Position numbers and translations under genes: made by a program
The notes under the pieces: generated by a model
Database searches by the model: none
What the model saw: the letters and a program-made list of their open reading frames with translations, nothing else
What the model was told of the DNA's origin: nothing
DNA from: Betaproteobacteria bacterium
GTDB taxonomy: Bacteria; Pseudomonadota; Gammaproteobacteria; Burkholderiales; SG8-41
Length of the DNA: 64,000 nucleotides
Direction: 5' to 3'
Assembly: GCA_900299145.1 (NCBI GenBank)
Contig: OMIN01000110.1
Span: 1-64,000 of the forward strand
Part shown: positions 30,644 through 39,301 of the stretch, piece after piece
Layout: every line of letters begins with the position of its first letter
Position numbering within the stretch: the stretch's first letter is position 1

Positions 30644-31630
30644 TTAGTACTCATCGAACATGCGCTGAATATCATGCAGATCCGCAGTACGTGCGAGAGC
30701 CAGCGAAAGCAACAACGCAGCTTTCTGCGGCAGCAGGTTGCCGGCAGCGATCATGTTCTTTTCCTGATACGCGCTGTCGGCGAGCACGCGGCCCTCGCCT
30801 ACCCGCGCGCTACGCACCACCACGGCGCGGCTCTCGGCGGCAATCGCCGCGCACTCGTAGGTCAGGTTGCCAATGGCGCCGGCGCCAATGCCGGCGATCA
30901 CCAGCCCCTTGGCGCCAAGCTTGCAGGCGGCATCCGCCATGCCCGCGTGCGAACCAGCATAAATGGAGAGGATTTCCACGCGCGGCAGTGGCTTTTCGGC
31001 ATCGAACTCGCTGCGTATCGTGTGCCGCTGCAACGGTGCGCGGTAATACACTACGCGGTCGGCGTCGGCATAGCCGAGCATGCCGAGGCCGCGCGTGCGA
31101 AACGTGTGCACGTGGTACGTATTGGTTTTGGTGACATCGCGCGCGGCATTGATCTCACCGTTGGCGACCACCACCACGCCCTTGCCGTGTGTATCGGCAT
31201 GCGCGGCCACGCGAAACGCATCATACAAATTCGGCGGCGCGTCGGAACTTAACGCCGTGAATGGCCGCTGCGCGCCGGTGACCACCACCGGCTTCGTGCT
31301 TTTCACGGTCAGTGTCAGAAAGTAGGCGGTTTCTTCGAGCACGTTGGTGCCCTGCACGAATACCACGCCGTCGACATCCGGCCTCTGCAGCAGCGTGTTC
31401 ACGCGCTGCGCGAGGCGGCGAATTTCTTCGAGCGCCGTCACCTCATGCGGGTTGCCGGGGTCAACCGTCACCTGCGCCACCTGCGCGATTTCCGGAATGG
31501 CTTCGAGCAATTCCCCGCCAGTCATGCGCGGCTTGCCGCTATTGCGATAGTGCGCGAAATCCATGCGGCCGCTGCCACGGCTGTGCAGTGTGCCGGGGCC
31601 GATCAGCAAATGAATACGGGGCAAGCTCAT
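30644..31630 (-). CDS. Asparaginase-family protein
   Basis: IHLLIGPGTLHS...GVVFVQGTNVLEETAYFLTLTVKSTKPVVVTGAQRPFTALSSDAPPNLYDAFRVA. Confidence 0.8.
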   Translation of the reverse strand: MSLPRIHLLIGPGTLHSRGSGRMDFAHYRNSGKPRMTGGELLEAIPEIAQVAQVTVDPGNPHEVTALEEIRRLAQRVNTLLQRPDVDGVVFVQGTNVLEETAYFLTLTVKSTKPVVVTGAQRPFTALSSDAPPNLYDAFRVAAHADTHGKGVVVVANGEINAARDVTKTNTYHVHTFRTRGLGMLGYADADRVVYYRAPLQRHTIRSEFDAEKPLPRVEILSIYAGSHAGMADAACKLGAKGLVIAGIGAGAIGNLTYECAAIAAESRAVVVRSARVGEGRVLADSAYQEKNMIAAGNLLPQKAALLLSLALARTADLHDIQRMFDEY

Positions 31631-31643
31631 GGACTTATTTTAC

Positions 31644-31672
31644 GTAAGTATTTGTTTTTATTCAATAATTTT
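31644..31672 (-). repeat. AT-rich dispersed element, copy 8
   Basis: GTAAGTATTTGTTTTTATTCAATAATTTT (plus strand); UGSC C-domain/asparaginase junction. Confidence 0.85.
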
Positions 31673-32697
31673 AGAAACACTCAAACTCTGCGCGCCAGCC
31701 GTTGGCAGGAACATCGACTTGCCGCCCGCACCGCCGCCAACGATCACGATCAAATCATCCGGCGCGTTCATGATCGGCACCATCGAATGGTCATTCGTTT
31801 TGTCGACAAATTCCGGAAACGCGGGCCTTTGGATTTGCCGCGATTTTTCATCAAACCCCACGGCTGGCGCGCCATTTCAAAAAGCGCCTTTTGAATGTCA
31901 CGCTTGTTCCAGCCCGCCGCCGACAGGTGTTGCACGTGCTCCAGCCCCAGCACCAGCACCGGGTGGCCCTGCGAATACAGATTGTTCACGCCGAGTGTCG
32001 CCATTGACGAGGCAAACGTGCGCATGATTTCAACCGGGTCGGTCTGGATGTTTTCCGTCATGCTGTGCGGCGCTTCGGCGTTGACTACCGTTACCACGTT
32101 TTGCTCGCGCTTGAAGCCACGCGTGACATGCAACGGCTCCCACGGGTTGGCGTCTTCGTATTCGGCAATGCAGTAAGTGTATTTACCCGGGTGTCCGGTC
32201 TGCGAGGCGTCCACTCCCGGCCCGGCGCCGCCGATGTTGACGAGCACCAGGCGCAGCGCGCGGCCGATGGTCGCGTTTGCGCGCCAGCCGGGGCCGAACA
32301 GCCCCGTGCCGCCGTTCAGCCGCAGTTTTTTGATGATCGGCCCGTTGACGATAACGAGCGGCGCACCGGCATGGGTCGTCGTCTGCCGGTGATGCAAGCC
32401 GTAGTCGCGTTCGGAAACCGCGCGCAATGCGGCCACCACCACTGGCAAATACTCGGGCTTGCAGCCCGCCATTACCGCGTTCACCGCCACCTGCCGCAGC
32501 GTGGCCTGTCCATTCTTCGGCGGCACTATGCTTATAAGCTCGTCCGGGTCGTGCGAAGGCATGCCCTCGAGCAGGGCGGCCACGCGCGCTTCGGTGGGTG
32601 GCACGATGGGTAGCCCGTCGGTCCAGCCCTGCTCGTAGAAGTAATCGTTGATCGCATCCCAAGACGCGTCCGATTCGGTGGCGGCCGACGGGCTCAT
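31658..32697 (-). CDS. UGSC-family C-terminal-domain protein (standalone) with apparent -1 frameshift near 31845
   Basis: ORF 31768..32697 resembles the C-terminal half of the 21506 gene (WTDGLPIVPPTEARV, AVNAVMAGCKPEYLPVVVAAL, VIVNGPIIKKLRLNGGTGLFGPGWRANATIGRALRLVLVNIGG). The expected C-terminus (PEFVDKTNDHSMVPIMNAPDDLIVIVGGGAGGKSMFLPTAG) is in ORF 31658..31861 in another frame. Confidence 0.75.
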
Positions 32698-33305
32698 CGC
32701 GGCATCACCGCGTCCGGCAACGGGAATGGATGTGCATGCACCTCACGCGCCAATGTTTCGGCGGGCGTGGTCAGCGCGTGCGCGCACGCTGCCGCAATGG
32801 CCGCACCGCGTTGCTCAATCAGCGCGTGATCGCGATCCCCCACCGGATGCGGCACCACCACAAACGGCAAATCGTCGTGGCCAATGCCTTGCGCGGTCAC
32901 CTGCGCCAGCGGCGCGAATGCGGTACTCACCACGGTAATGGTCGGAATTCCCAGCGCTTCCAGTTCGGCCGCGTCACGCGCGGTCCAGGGCGTTGACGAG
33001 CCTCAATGCCCCACGCCGTTGATCACCGCATCACAGCTTGCGGCCATCTCCCGCGCAAATGGGGAAGGCTTACCCAGATAGTCCTTGCGCCAGACGGTGA
33101 CCTGCACGCTCTGCTCCCGTGCAAGCGTATTCGCCACGCCGCGCAACACGATATCGGCAAACTCCTTGTGATTGTCGAGGATGCCGATGCGGGCGCCACG
33201 CAATGCCCGCAAGCGTGGCGCCAGCGCATGCACGGCGGTTTCGATCGCGCCGGTGGGCACATACACCTTGATGCCGCCGACCATGCGGGTTTGTGACCGA
33301 GCCAT
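32694..33305 (-). CDS. UGSC-family selenoprotein, N-terminal domain only, Sec encoded by TGA at 33003-33005 (minus strand)
   Basis: ORF 33003..33305 (...CDAVINGVGH*) is in frame with 32694..32933. Readthrough gives VGH-U-GSSTPWTARDAAELEALGIPTITVVSTAFAPL.... ATGA overlap with the 31658..32697 partner-domain gene. Confidence 0.82.
32972..33002 (-). promoter_or_regulatory. Candidate SECIS element for Sec codon at 33003-33005
   Basis: minus strand: TGA-GGCT-[CGTCA-A-CGC-CCTGGACCGC-GCG-TGACG]: 8-bp stem with one bulged A; GG in the loop at +17/+18. Confidence 0.6.
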
Positions 33306-33420
33306 AACGCGTTCCTTCCAATGGTATGCTTGAGAACACGCATCGTAGCGCTATGCGTAAACGCCCGCCACTGTCTGGCAACACTGCAATCACCGCAACC
33401 ATCGCAACCACTGCAACCAA

Positions 33421-34389
33421 ATGCTGAAACGCGCCCTTGCCGTCGCCTGCGCCACCGTTGGGCTATTGAATTGCACCTCAGCGGCGGCGCAATCCTGGCC
33501 CGCGCGTGCCGTGCGCATTATTGCGCCCTTCGCGGCGGGCGGCACGGCCGACTTGCTGGGACGCATCACCGCGGGCAAATTAACCGAGTCGCTCGGCGTT
33601 TCGTTTGTCGTCGAGAATCGCACGGGCGCGGGTGGCGTGCTTGGCTCTGAACTGGTGGCGCGCAGTGCGCCTGACGGCTACACGCTGCTGGTGTCGGGCG
33701 TGGCCTCGCACGCGGTCGCGCCCGCGCTGTCGGCAAAATTTCCGTTTGATCCGGTGAAGGATTTTTCGCACATTGCGCTATTCGGCGGTCCGCCGTCGGT
33801 GCTGGCGGTGCACCCGTCGCTGCCGGTGAAGGATTTAAACGCGTTCATCGCCTTTGCCAAATCCAAACCGCGCGAACTCACCTACGGCTCACCTGGCAAC
33901 GGCACGCAGGGCCATTTGATCGCGGAACTCTTCAAACGCAGCGCCGGCTTCGAGATGCAGCACGTCCCCTACAAGGGCGCGAGCGGCGCAGTGGTTGACG
34001 TGATGGCCGGGCACACCCATGCGATTTCCACCACGCTCACCACCGCTGGCGCGCAAATACGCGCGGGCCGCCTGCGCGCACTGGCGATCAGCTCGGCGGC
34101 ACGCTTGCCTGACTACAACGTGCCCACGTATCGTGAAGCAGGGTTCCCCGACCTCGTGGCAAACATCTGGTTTTCGCTTTCGGGCCCGGCAGCGTTATCG
34201 CCGGACATCGTCAATCGGCTCAACAGCGAAGTGCGCCGCGTGCTGCAACTCCCAGACGTGCGTGCGCGGCTGCGTCCCGAGGGGATCGAGCCGGGCAATC
34301 TCGATGCGAAAGCGTTTACCGAGTTTGTCGCGGCGGAGGTCAAGCGCTGGGCGCCGGTGGTTAAGGCTTCTGGGGCGAAGGCGGATTAG
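33421..34389 (+). CDS. TctC/Bug-family solute-binding protein
   Basis: WPARAVRIIAPFAAGGTADLLGRITAGKLTESLGVSFVVENRTGAGGVLGSELVARSAPDGYTLL. Confidence 0.95.
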   Translation: MLKRALAVACATVGLLNCTSAAAQSWPARAVRIIAPFAAGGTADLLGRITAGKLTESLGVSFVVENRTGAGGVLGSELVARSAPDGYTLLVSGVASHAVAPALSAKFPFDPVKDFSHIALFGGPPSVLAVHPSLPVKDLNAFIAFAKSKPRELTYGSPGNGTQGHLIAELFKRSAGFEMQHVPYKGASGAVVDVMAGHTHAISTTLTTAGAQIRAGRLRALAISSAARLPDYNVPTYREAGFPDLVANIWFSLSGPAALSPDIVNRLNSEVRRVLQLPDVRARLRPEGIEPGNLDAKAFTEFVAAEVKRWAPVVKASGAKAD

Positions 34390-34399
34390 CGTTGCCTCG

Positions 34400-35365
34400 T
34401 CACTGCGGCTTGATGCCGGCCATTCTGATGACTTTGCCCCACTTTTCGGTTTCCCGGCGGATAAAATCAGCTGCAAATTCGGGCGTGCCACCTATGGTGA
34501 CTGCGCCGCGGTCAGTGAAGGCCTTTGATACGACTGGCGAGAATAACGCTTTGTTGATTTCGCTGCTTAGCCGCGACCGAATGTCCCGCGCGACACCGCC
34601 TGGGGCCGCATATCCTCCCCAAGATGTAATTTCATAGCCGGGCAACCCGGCCTCCTCAATCGTTGGCAATTCCGGCAATACAGGCGAGCGTTTCTGGGTC
34701 GTCACCCCAAGTCCGCGCAGGCGGCCTGATTTGATCATGGGCAGCAACGGTGAAATGTTGTCGCAGAGAATCTGGATTTGCCCGCTGATCAGATCGGTGA
34801 TGGCCTGTTGCGTGCCCTTGTATGCAACATGCACCAGTGAGGTGCCTGTCATTGCTGCGAACATTTCCATCGTAAGATGTGGGCTGGCCCCCACGCCCCC
34901 ACTGCCATAGGACAGCTTGCCGGGATTACTCTTGGCGTGCTCGATCAATTCTTTTACCGAACGCACCGGCAGTGCGGGATTCACCGTAAGCACATTCGGC
35001 GTCGCCCCAGACATAGCCAGTGGCTGAAAGTCCCGCGCAAGATCGTAAGGCAACTTCGAAAACATGAAAGGATTGGTCGCTACCAAAAAAGTAATGTAGC
35101 CAAAGGTGTAGCCGTCCGGTGTCGCACGCGCCAGTGCCTCGTAGCCAATTATGCCGCTTGCGCCGGGCCGGTTCTCTACGACAAATGGTTGTCCCATTTG
35201 CAGGGCTAATTGAGTGGCGAGGCTACGCACGGAGATGTCGGGTGAGCCACCCGGCGCGGAAGCCACGATGATGCGGATGGGCTTTGAAGGATAGGCCTGC
35301 GCGCACGCATTGCCGCAGGCGAAACACGCCACACCAGTGGTAACCAAAAACATCAGTTTACCCAC
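34400..35365 (-). CDS. TctC/Bug-family solute-binding protein (GTG start with AGGGAGA SD)
   Basis: YPSKPIRIIVASAPGGSPDISVRSLATQLALQMGQPFVVENRPGASGIIGYEALARATPDGYTF. Confidence 0.94.
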   Translation of the reverse strand: MGKLMFLVTTGVACFACGNACAQAYPSKPIRIIVASAPGGSPDISVRSLATQLALQMGQPFVVENRPGASGIIGYEALARATPDGYTFGYITFLVATNPFMFSKLPYDLARDFQPLAMSGATPNVLTVNPALPVRSVKELIEHAKSNPGKLSYGSGGVGASPHLTMEMFAAMTGTSLVHVAYKGTQQAITDLISGQIQILCDNISPLLPMIKSGRLRGLGVTTQKRSPVLPELPTIEEAGLPGYEITSWGGYAAPGGVARDIRSRLSSEINKALFSPVVSKAFTDRGAVTIGGTPEFAADFIRRETEKWGKVIRMAGIKPQ

Positions 35366-35506
35366 GCCTATCTCCCTAAAAATTGGACAGAAGATGGAAT
35401 CGCTATTTTCAGTGCGTCTGAAATGTATCGCCCGGCAGTGTTGGCGCTCAATCACAACAACCCTGTGCGCATAGGGCTGCTTGAAAGCCAAAACCAACTC
35501 CCCGAG

Positions 35507-35944
35507 CTAAACTTCTGGAAACCCCTCCGTCCGTTCCCAAGTTAGCGTATTAATAAACTGCCGAGTATCAGTTCCCGCCGTGCGCGGCGTGGTTTCGATC
35601 ACCAGTTCGTCGCCAGTGACTTTAATCTTTCGCACCTGCTTCGTGCCGGTCCAGGCTTCGTTCCATGATTGCAGCACGGTGTGTATCACGGTGTCGCCTT
35701 CCACCACGTAGCTGCCGGAGTACGCGCTGATGATCGACTTGAACAAGCGCACGCGTTCCGCATCGGTCAGCACTTCGCCGGCGGGCGGCTCGCGCTTTTC
35801 CTCGACGGTGATCGACATCATGAAGCCGCCCGGCGTGTAGAGGATGTACGCCTGCGGCAGCATGTCAGTGCGCACTTCGCCGGTGTCGAGAAAACGCCGC
35901 GCGTAGTGTTTGAGTTTCCACACGCCTTCGATGGGATGACTCAT
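35507..35944 (-). CDS. Lipocalin-like domain protein
   Basis: IEGVWKLKHYARRFLDTGEVRTDMLPQAYILYTPGGFMMSITVEEKREPP...YSGSYVVEGDTVIHTVLQSWNEAWTGTKQVR. Confidence 0.65.
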   Translation of the reverse strand: MSHPIEGVWKLKHYARRFLDTGEVRTDMLPQAYILYTPGGFMMSITVEEKREPPAGEVLTDAERVRLFKSIISAYSGSYVVEGDTVIHTVLQSWNEAWTGTKQVRKIKVTGDELVIETTPRTAGTDTRQFINTLTWERTEGFPEV

Positions 35945-35960
35945 TGCGCAGTCTCACCGG

Positions 35961-36302
35961 TCATTTTACGAATTGCAGTAACAGTAGCAGCCCGCCGATC
36001 ACCGCGATGTTGTTCAACGCCGCGATACGCAGCATCTGTCGCCGCATTGGGTCGTCCACCAGCCAGAAGCGGTGAAAAATCGATCCGGCAATCACCGTAA
36101 ACGCGATCAGCAGCCACACGCCCACTTGCGCGTGCCAGCCGGCCAGAATCAGCGCGCAGCCGGTGAATTCCATGCCGATGCCGAACCAGAAGGCGAATGC
36201 CGGCAGCGGCACGCCGAAACCGGCCATGCGGTCGATGTGATCCTTCACCCGTGCGGGCGCAAGGTTAAGGCTGCCCGTCACTAAAAACAATAATAAAATC
36301 AT
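35961..36302 (-). CDS. DoxX-family membrane protein
   Basis: Four predicted TM segments: LVTGSLNLAPARVKDHIDRMAGFGVPLPAFAFWFGIGMEFTGCALILAGWHAQVGVWLLIAFTVIAGSIFHRFW. Confidence 0.65.
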   Translation of the reverse strand: MILLLFLVTGSLNLAPARVKDHIDRMAGFGVPLPAFAFWFGIGMEFTGCALILAGWHAQVGVWLLIAFTVIAGSIFHRFWLVDDPMRRQMLRIAALNNIAVIGGLLLLLQFVK

Positions 36303-36310
36303 ATACTTGC
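36289..36310 (+). repeat. Possible degenerate copy of the AT-rich element at the DoxX gene start
   Basis: AATAATAAAATCATATACTTGC. Confidence 0.3.
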
Positions 36311-36511
36311 CTAATACTATCGCCCATGCCGCATCGCACTGACCCATTGCCGGTGCTCCTTCGTTTCGCTTCCCTCAGATGAGGTAGCTTTAGCGGATTA
36401 TTATGCCCTGACGCCAGTTTTTCCAAACAGGAAAATATCATCTTCCAAAATAGCGCTTGTTTCCATGTGGACGGCTTACCTAAAATGGGCCGCTTCAAAA
36501 AGGATAACTTC

Positions 36512-37555
36512 ATGAAATTTGGCATTTTTGGCGGTGCACGAGTCGGACGCGCGGATACCCTGCATGACAGCGGCGCCTACGAGGCGTTTATCGATTACAT
36601 CATTGCCGCTGAAAAAGTCGGCTTTGAAGGCATGTTTCTGGTGGAGCATCATTTCACCGGGCAGGGCCAGTTGTCGGCGTCGCTGAATTTGCTGTCGTAT
36701 ATCGCCGCCAAAACCACGCGTATACGTCTGGGCACGGGCGTGGTGGTGCTGCCGTGGCACAACCCGGTGCTGCTCGCCGAGCAGGTCGCGACACTCGACG
36801 TGCTCTCGGGCGGCCGTGTTGATCTGGGCATCGGCCGCGGTTACCGCAAGGAAGAATTCGCGCAGTTCTGCATCCCGCTCACCGAAGCGCAAGACCGCTT
36901 CGAAGAATGTTTCAGCTTGATGTTGAAATGCTGGCAAAGCGACGAGCGGTTCAGCTATCACAGCAAACTCTGGAACTACGAAAGCATTGTGGTTGAGCCC
37001 GCGCCGGTGCAGCGCCCGCATCCGCCAATCTGGATGGCTGGCGGCAGCCCCGGCGGCATTGGCTTTATTTCGAGCAAGAATTACAACCTCATGCTCGACC
37101 AGCTTGCCACCGTGCAGCAGGTCAAGGAACGCGTGGGCCTCTATCTCGACGGCCTCGACAAAATCGGACAAAAGCGTGATACCACCCGCTGCGTGGTGGC
37201 GCGGTCCGTCACCATTGTCAAGACGGATGCCGAGCGCAAGAAAGCGCTGGAACGCCGCAAGGAAACCTTCAAGCGCATCGGCGCCATTGCCGTGCACGGC
37301 ACGCCGGGCGCGGCGGCGCAGCCCGTCAGTCAGGCCGATCCGGATCTCGCCACCGACGACAGCGCGCTGATGGGCACGCCGCAGGAAATCGTCGATCAAA
37401 TCGGCGCATTGGCCGAGGCGGGCGTGGGCTACATCCTCATCACCATGCCGACTCTGACACCGGCGTCGATGCAGCAATTCTCCGAGGAAATTCTGCCGCA
37501 CGTCAAAAACCTCGGCCCCGCGTTTGACGCGCCGCGCGTGGCAGCGGCAGCCTGA
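36512..37555 (+). CDS. LLM-class flavin-dependent oxidoreductase
   Basis: FEGMFLVEHHFTGQGQLSASLNLLSYIAAKTTRIRLGTGVVVLPWHNPVLLAEQVATLDVLSGGRVDLGIGRGYRKEEF. Confidence 0.93.
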   Translation: MKFGIFGGARVGRADTLHDSGAYEAFIDYIIAAEKVGFEGMFLVEHHFTGQGQLSASLNLLSYIAAKTTRIRLGTGVVVLPWHNPVLLAEQVATLDVLSGGRVDLGIGRGYRKEEFAQFCIPLTEAQDRFEECFSLMLKCWQSDERFSYHSKLWNYESIVVEPAPVQRPHPPIWMAGGSPGGIGFISSKNYNLMLDQLATVQQVKERVGLYLDGLDKIGQKRDTTRCVVARSVTIVKTDAERKKALERRKETFKRIGAIAVHGTPGAAAQPVSQADPDLATDDSALMGTPQEIVDQIGALAEAGVGYILITMPTLTPASMQQFSEEILPHVKNLGPAFDAPRVAAAA

Positions 37556-37572
37556 CAGATTTTCGCGCAACC

Positions 37573-38124
37573 ATGCTACAGGACACACGCATGACTCCGC
37601 AGCCTGCAACGAGGTCGCAGCACGCTCCCCCGTCCCACGCCGATGAACGCATGGCGCTGCGCTCGGCGCTTGGGCGCTTCACCACGGGTGTGACGGTGAT
37701 TTGCGCGCAATCGCCCGATCTGCATGTGCATTGCATGACGGTGAATTCGTTTGCTTCGCTCTCGCTCGACCCGCCGCTGATTCTGTGGACACTGCGCACG
37801 GGCTCGGCACGCTATGAGACGTTTTCCAAGGCCACTTCGTTTTCAGTGAACGTCCTGGCCGAGACACAAATTGAGGTTTCACGCAAACACGCCAAGCCCC
37901 CCGCCGAGGGCTTTTCTGTGCGCAACTGGAAGGCCTTTCTTGGCGGCTGCCCGATTATCGAAGGCGCCTCCGCGCATTTTGTGTGCAAGGGCCACACCGA
38001 GGTCAAAAAGGGTGATCACGTCATTCTGATTGGCGAAGTCACGGATTTCGCGGAATACAACCATCCGCCGCTGTTGTTCATGGGCGGCAAGTATTTTTCA
38101 GGTTCCAGCGTCAAGCCGCTGTAA
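37573..38124 (+). CDS. Flavin reductase-like FMN-binding protein
   Basis: LRSALGRFTTGVTVICAQSPDLHVHCMTVNSFASLSLDPPLILWTLRTGSARYETFSKATSFSVNVL...HVILIGEVTDF. Confidence 0.92.
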   Translation: MLQDTRMTPQPATRSQHAPPSHADERMALRSALGRFTTGVTVICAQSPDLHVHCMTVNSFASLSLDPPLILWTLRTGSARYETFSKATSFSVNVLAETQIEVSRKHAKPPAEGFSVRNWKAFLGGCPIIEGASAHFVCKGHTEVKKGDHVILIGEVTDFAEYNHPPLLFMGGKYFSGSSVKPL

Positions 38125-38304
38125 CGCCGGCACGGGCACCGGCCCCACGGAAGGGCGGCGGTGGGTTACTCTTCCCGTACCTTTCGCATTCGCTGCAAGT
38201 CCGGCGCGCCTCGTGGTAAATTTCTGTCTCCATCAGTTTCCAATTCGCTGGACTGCCAGTCCATTCATCGCCACCATCACCATAGCCACCAAGGGAGAAC
38301 ACGC

Positions 38305-39090
38305 ATGTCATCCGATTCCGGCATCAAAGACGGCTTTGCCAAAACCAAGGGCTACGGCCGCATACACTATCGCGAGATCGGCAGTGGCCCCGCGCTGATG
38401 CTGATGCACACCAACGGCGCATCGGCGCATCAGTACGACATCATCGCACCGCTGCTCGCCAAACACTTTCGCGTGATTTCGTGGGACATGCCCGGCCACG
38501 GTGATTCCGACCGCATCACCCGCCACTACACCATGGAAGACCACGCCAAGGCGCTGGCGGCGTTGATGACGGCGCTGAAAATCAAGGCGGCGCACATCAG
38601 CGGCGCGTCCGTCGGCGGCACGCTTACTGTTGCCTTTGCTAGCCTGTTCCCCACGCGCACGCTGACTGCCGTGCCGGTGGAAACGCCGTGCCGCAACGAC
38701 GAAGAATGGGGCGCGGCCTGGCATCACGTCGAAGGAAACTTTGGCTTGCCGCGGCAAACCATTCCACAAATCAAGGAACGCGTCGCCGTCGTCGATGCCG
38801 CGCTCGAACAGCGCTGGAACATCGATCGCTGCAAGGCCGGCGCGTGGGCCATGGTCGACGTGATGTGGGGCATCCGCGGCTTCAACACCCCCGCCGCCGC
38901 AAAGAAAATCAAAAAACCGATGATGGTCGTCTATGGCCGCAAAGGCCCCACTATTGCGTTGGGTAATCGGCTCACCGGCGCCAACCCCAAGGCCAAACTC
39001 ACCGTCATGGAAAACTCCGGCCACTTCCCCATGCTGGATGAACCGTCTGCGTTCGCGGCCATGTACATCAAGTTTTGCGGTGGAAAATAA
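38305..39090 (+). CDS. Alpha/beta hydrolase
   Basis: HYREIGSGPALMLMHTNGASAHQYDIIAPLLAKHFRVISWDMPGHGDSDR...AHISGASVGGTLTVAFA. Confidence 0.88.
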   Translation: MSSDSGIKDGFAKTKGYGRIHYREIGSGPALMLMHTNGASAHQYDIIAPLLAKHFRVISWDMPGHGDSDRITRHYTMEDHAKALAALMTALKIKAAHISGASVGGTLTVAFASLFPTRTLTAVPVETPCRNDEEWGAAWHHVEGNFGLPRQTIPQIKERVAVVDAALEQRWNIDRCKAGAWAMVDVMWGIRGFNTPAAAKKIKKPMMVVYGRKGPTIALGNRLTGANPKAKLTVMENSGHFPMLDEPSAFAAMYIKFCGGK

Positions 39091-39112
39091 TTTAATAAAA
39101 ACAAATAGTTAC
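39090..39112 (+). repeat. AT-rich dispersed element, copy 9
   Basis: ATTTAATAAAAACAAATAGTTAC; just before a terminator. Confidence 0.85.
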
Positions 39113-39128
39113 AGAGTTTTCTGATACA

Positions 39129-39158
39129 ACGGCGCTGGATCATCCGGCGCCGTTTTTT
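39129..39158 (+). terminator. Rho-independent terminator
   Basis: ACGGCGC-T-GGAT-C-ATCC-G-GCGCCGT followed by TTTTT. Confidence 0.85.
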
Positions 39159-39301
39159 ATTGGGTAAATCAGGCACGGTGGCTAACATTGGGAGTGCGGG
39201 CGTCTCGCCCGCAACGCGCTTGCCGGACCAACCGTGCTTTCCTGCGGACGGGACGTCCGCGATCCCAGTGGGTGGTTAGTCCTTATCTACGTGCTTCGCA
39301 C

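Noticed and set aside
31629-32027. Small ORFs sharing KYLFLFNN / SICFYSII peptides as a hidden peptide family
   Set aside because: The shared peptides are chance translations of the AT-rich DNA element and appear in different frames and strands.
36476-37609. Long minus-strand ORF (377 aa) opposite the LLM oxidoreductase, and similar long antisense ORFs (4862..5794, 9718..10677, 7183..7758)
   Set aside because: Shadow ORFs from codon-position GC bias opposite clearly conserved genes; translations are Arg/His-rich with no family motifs.
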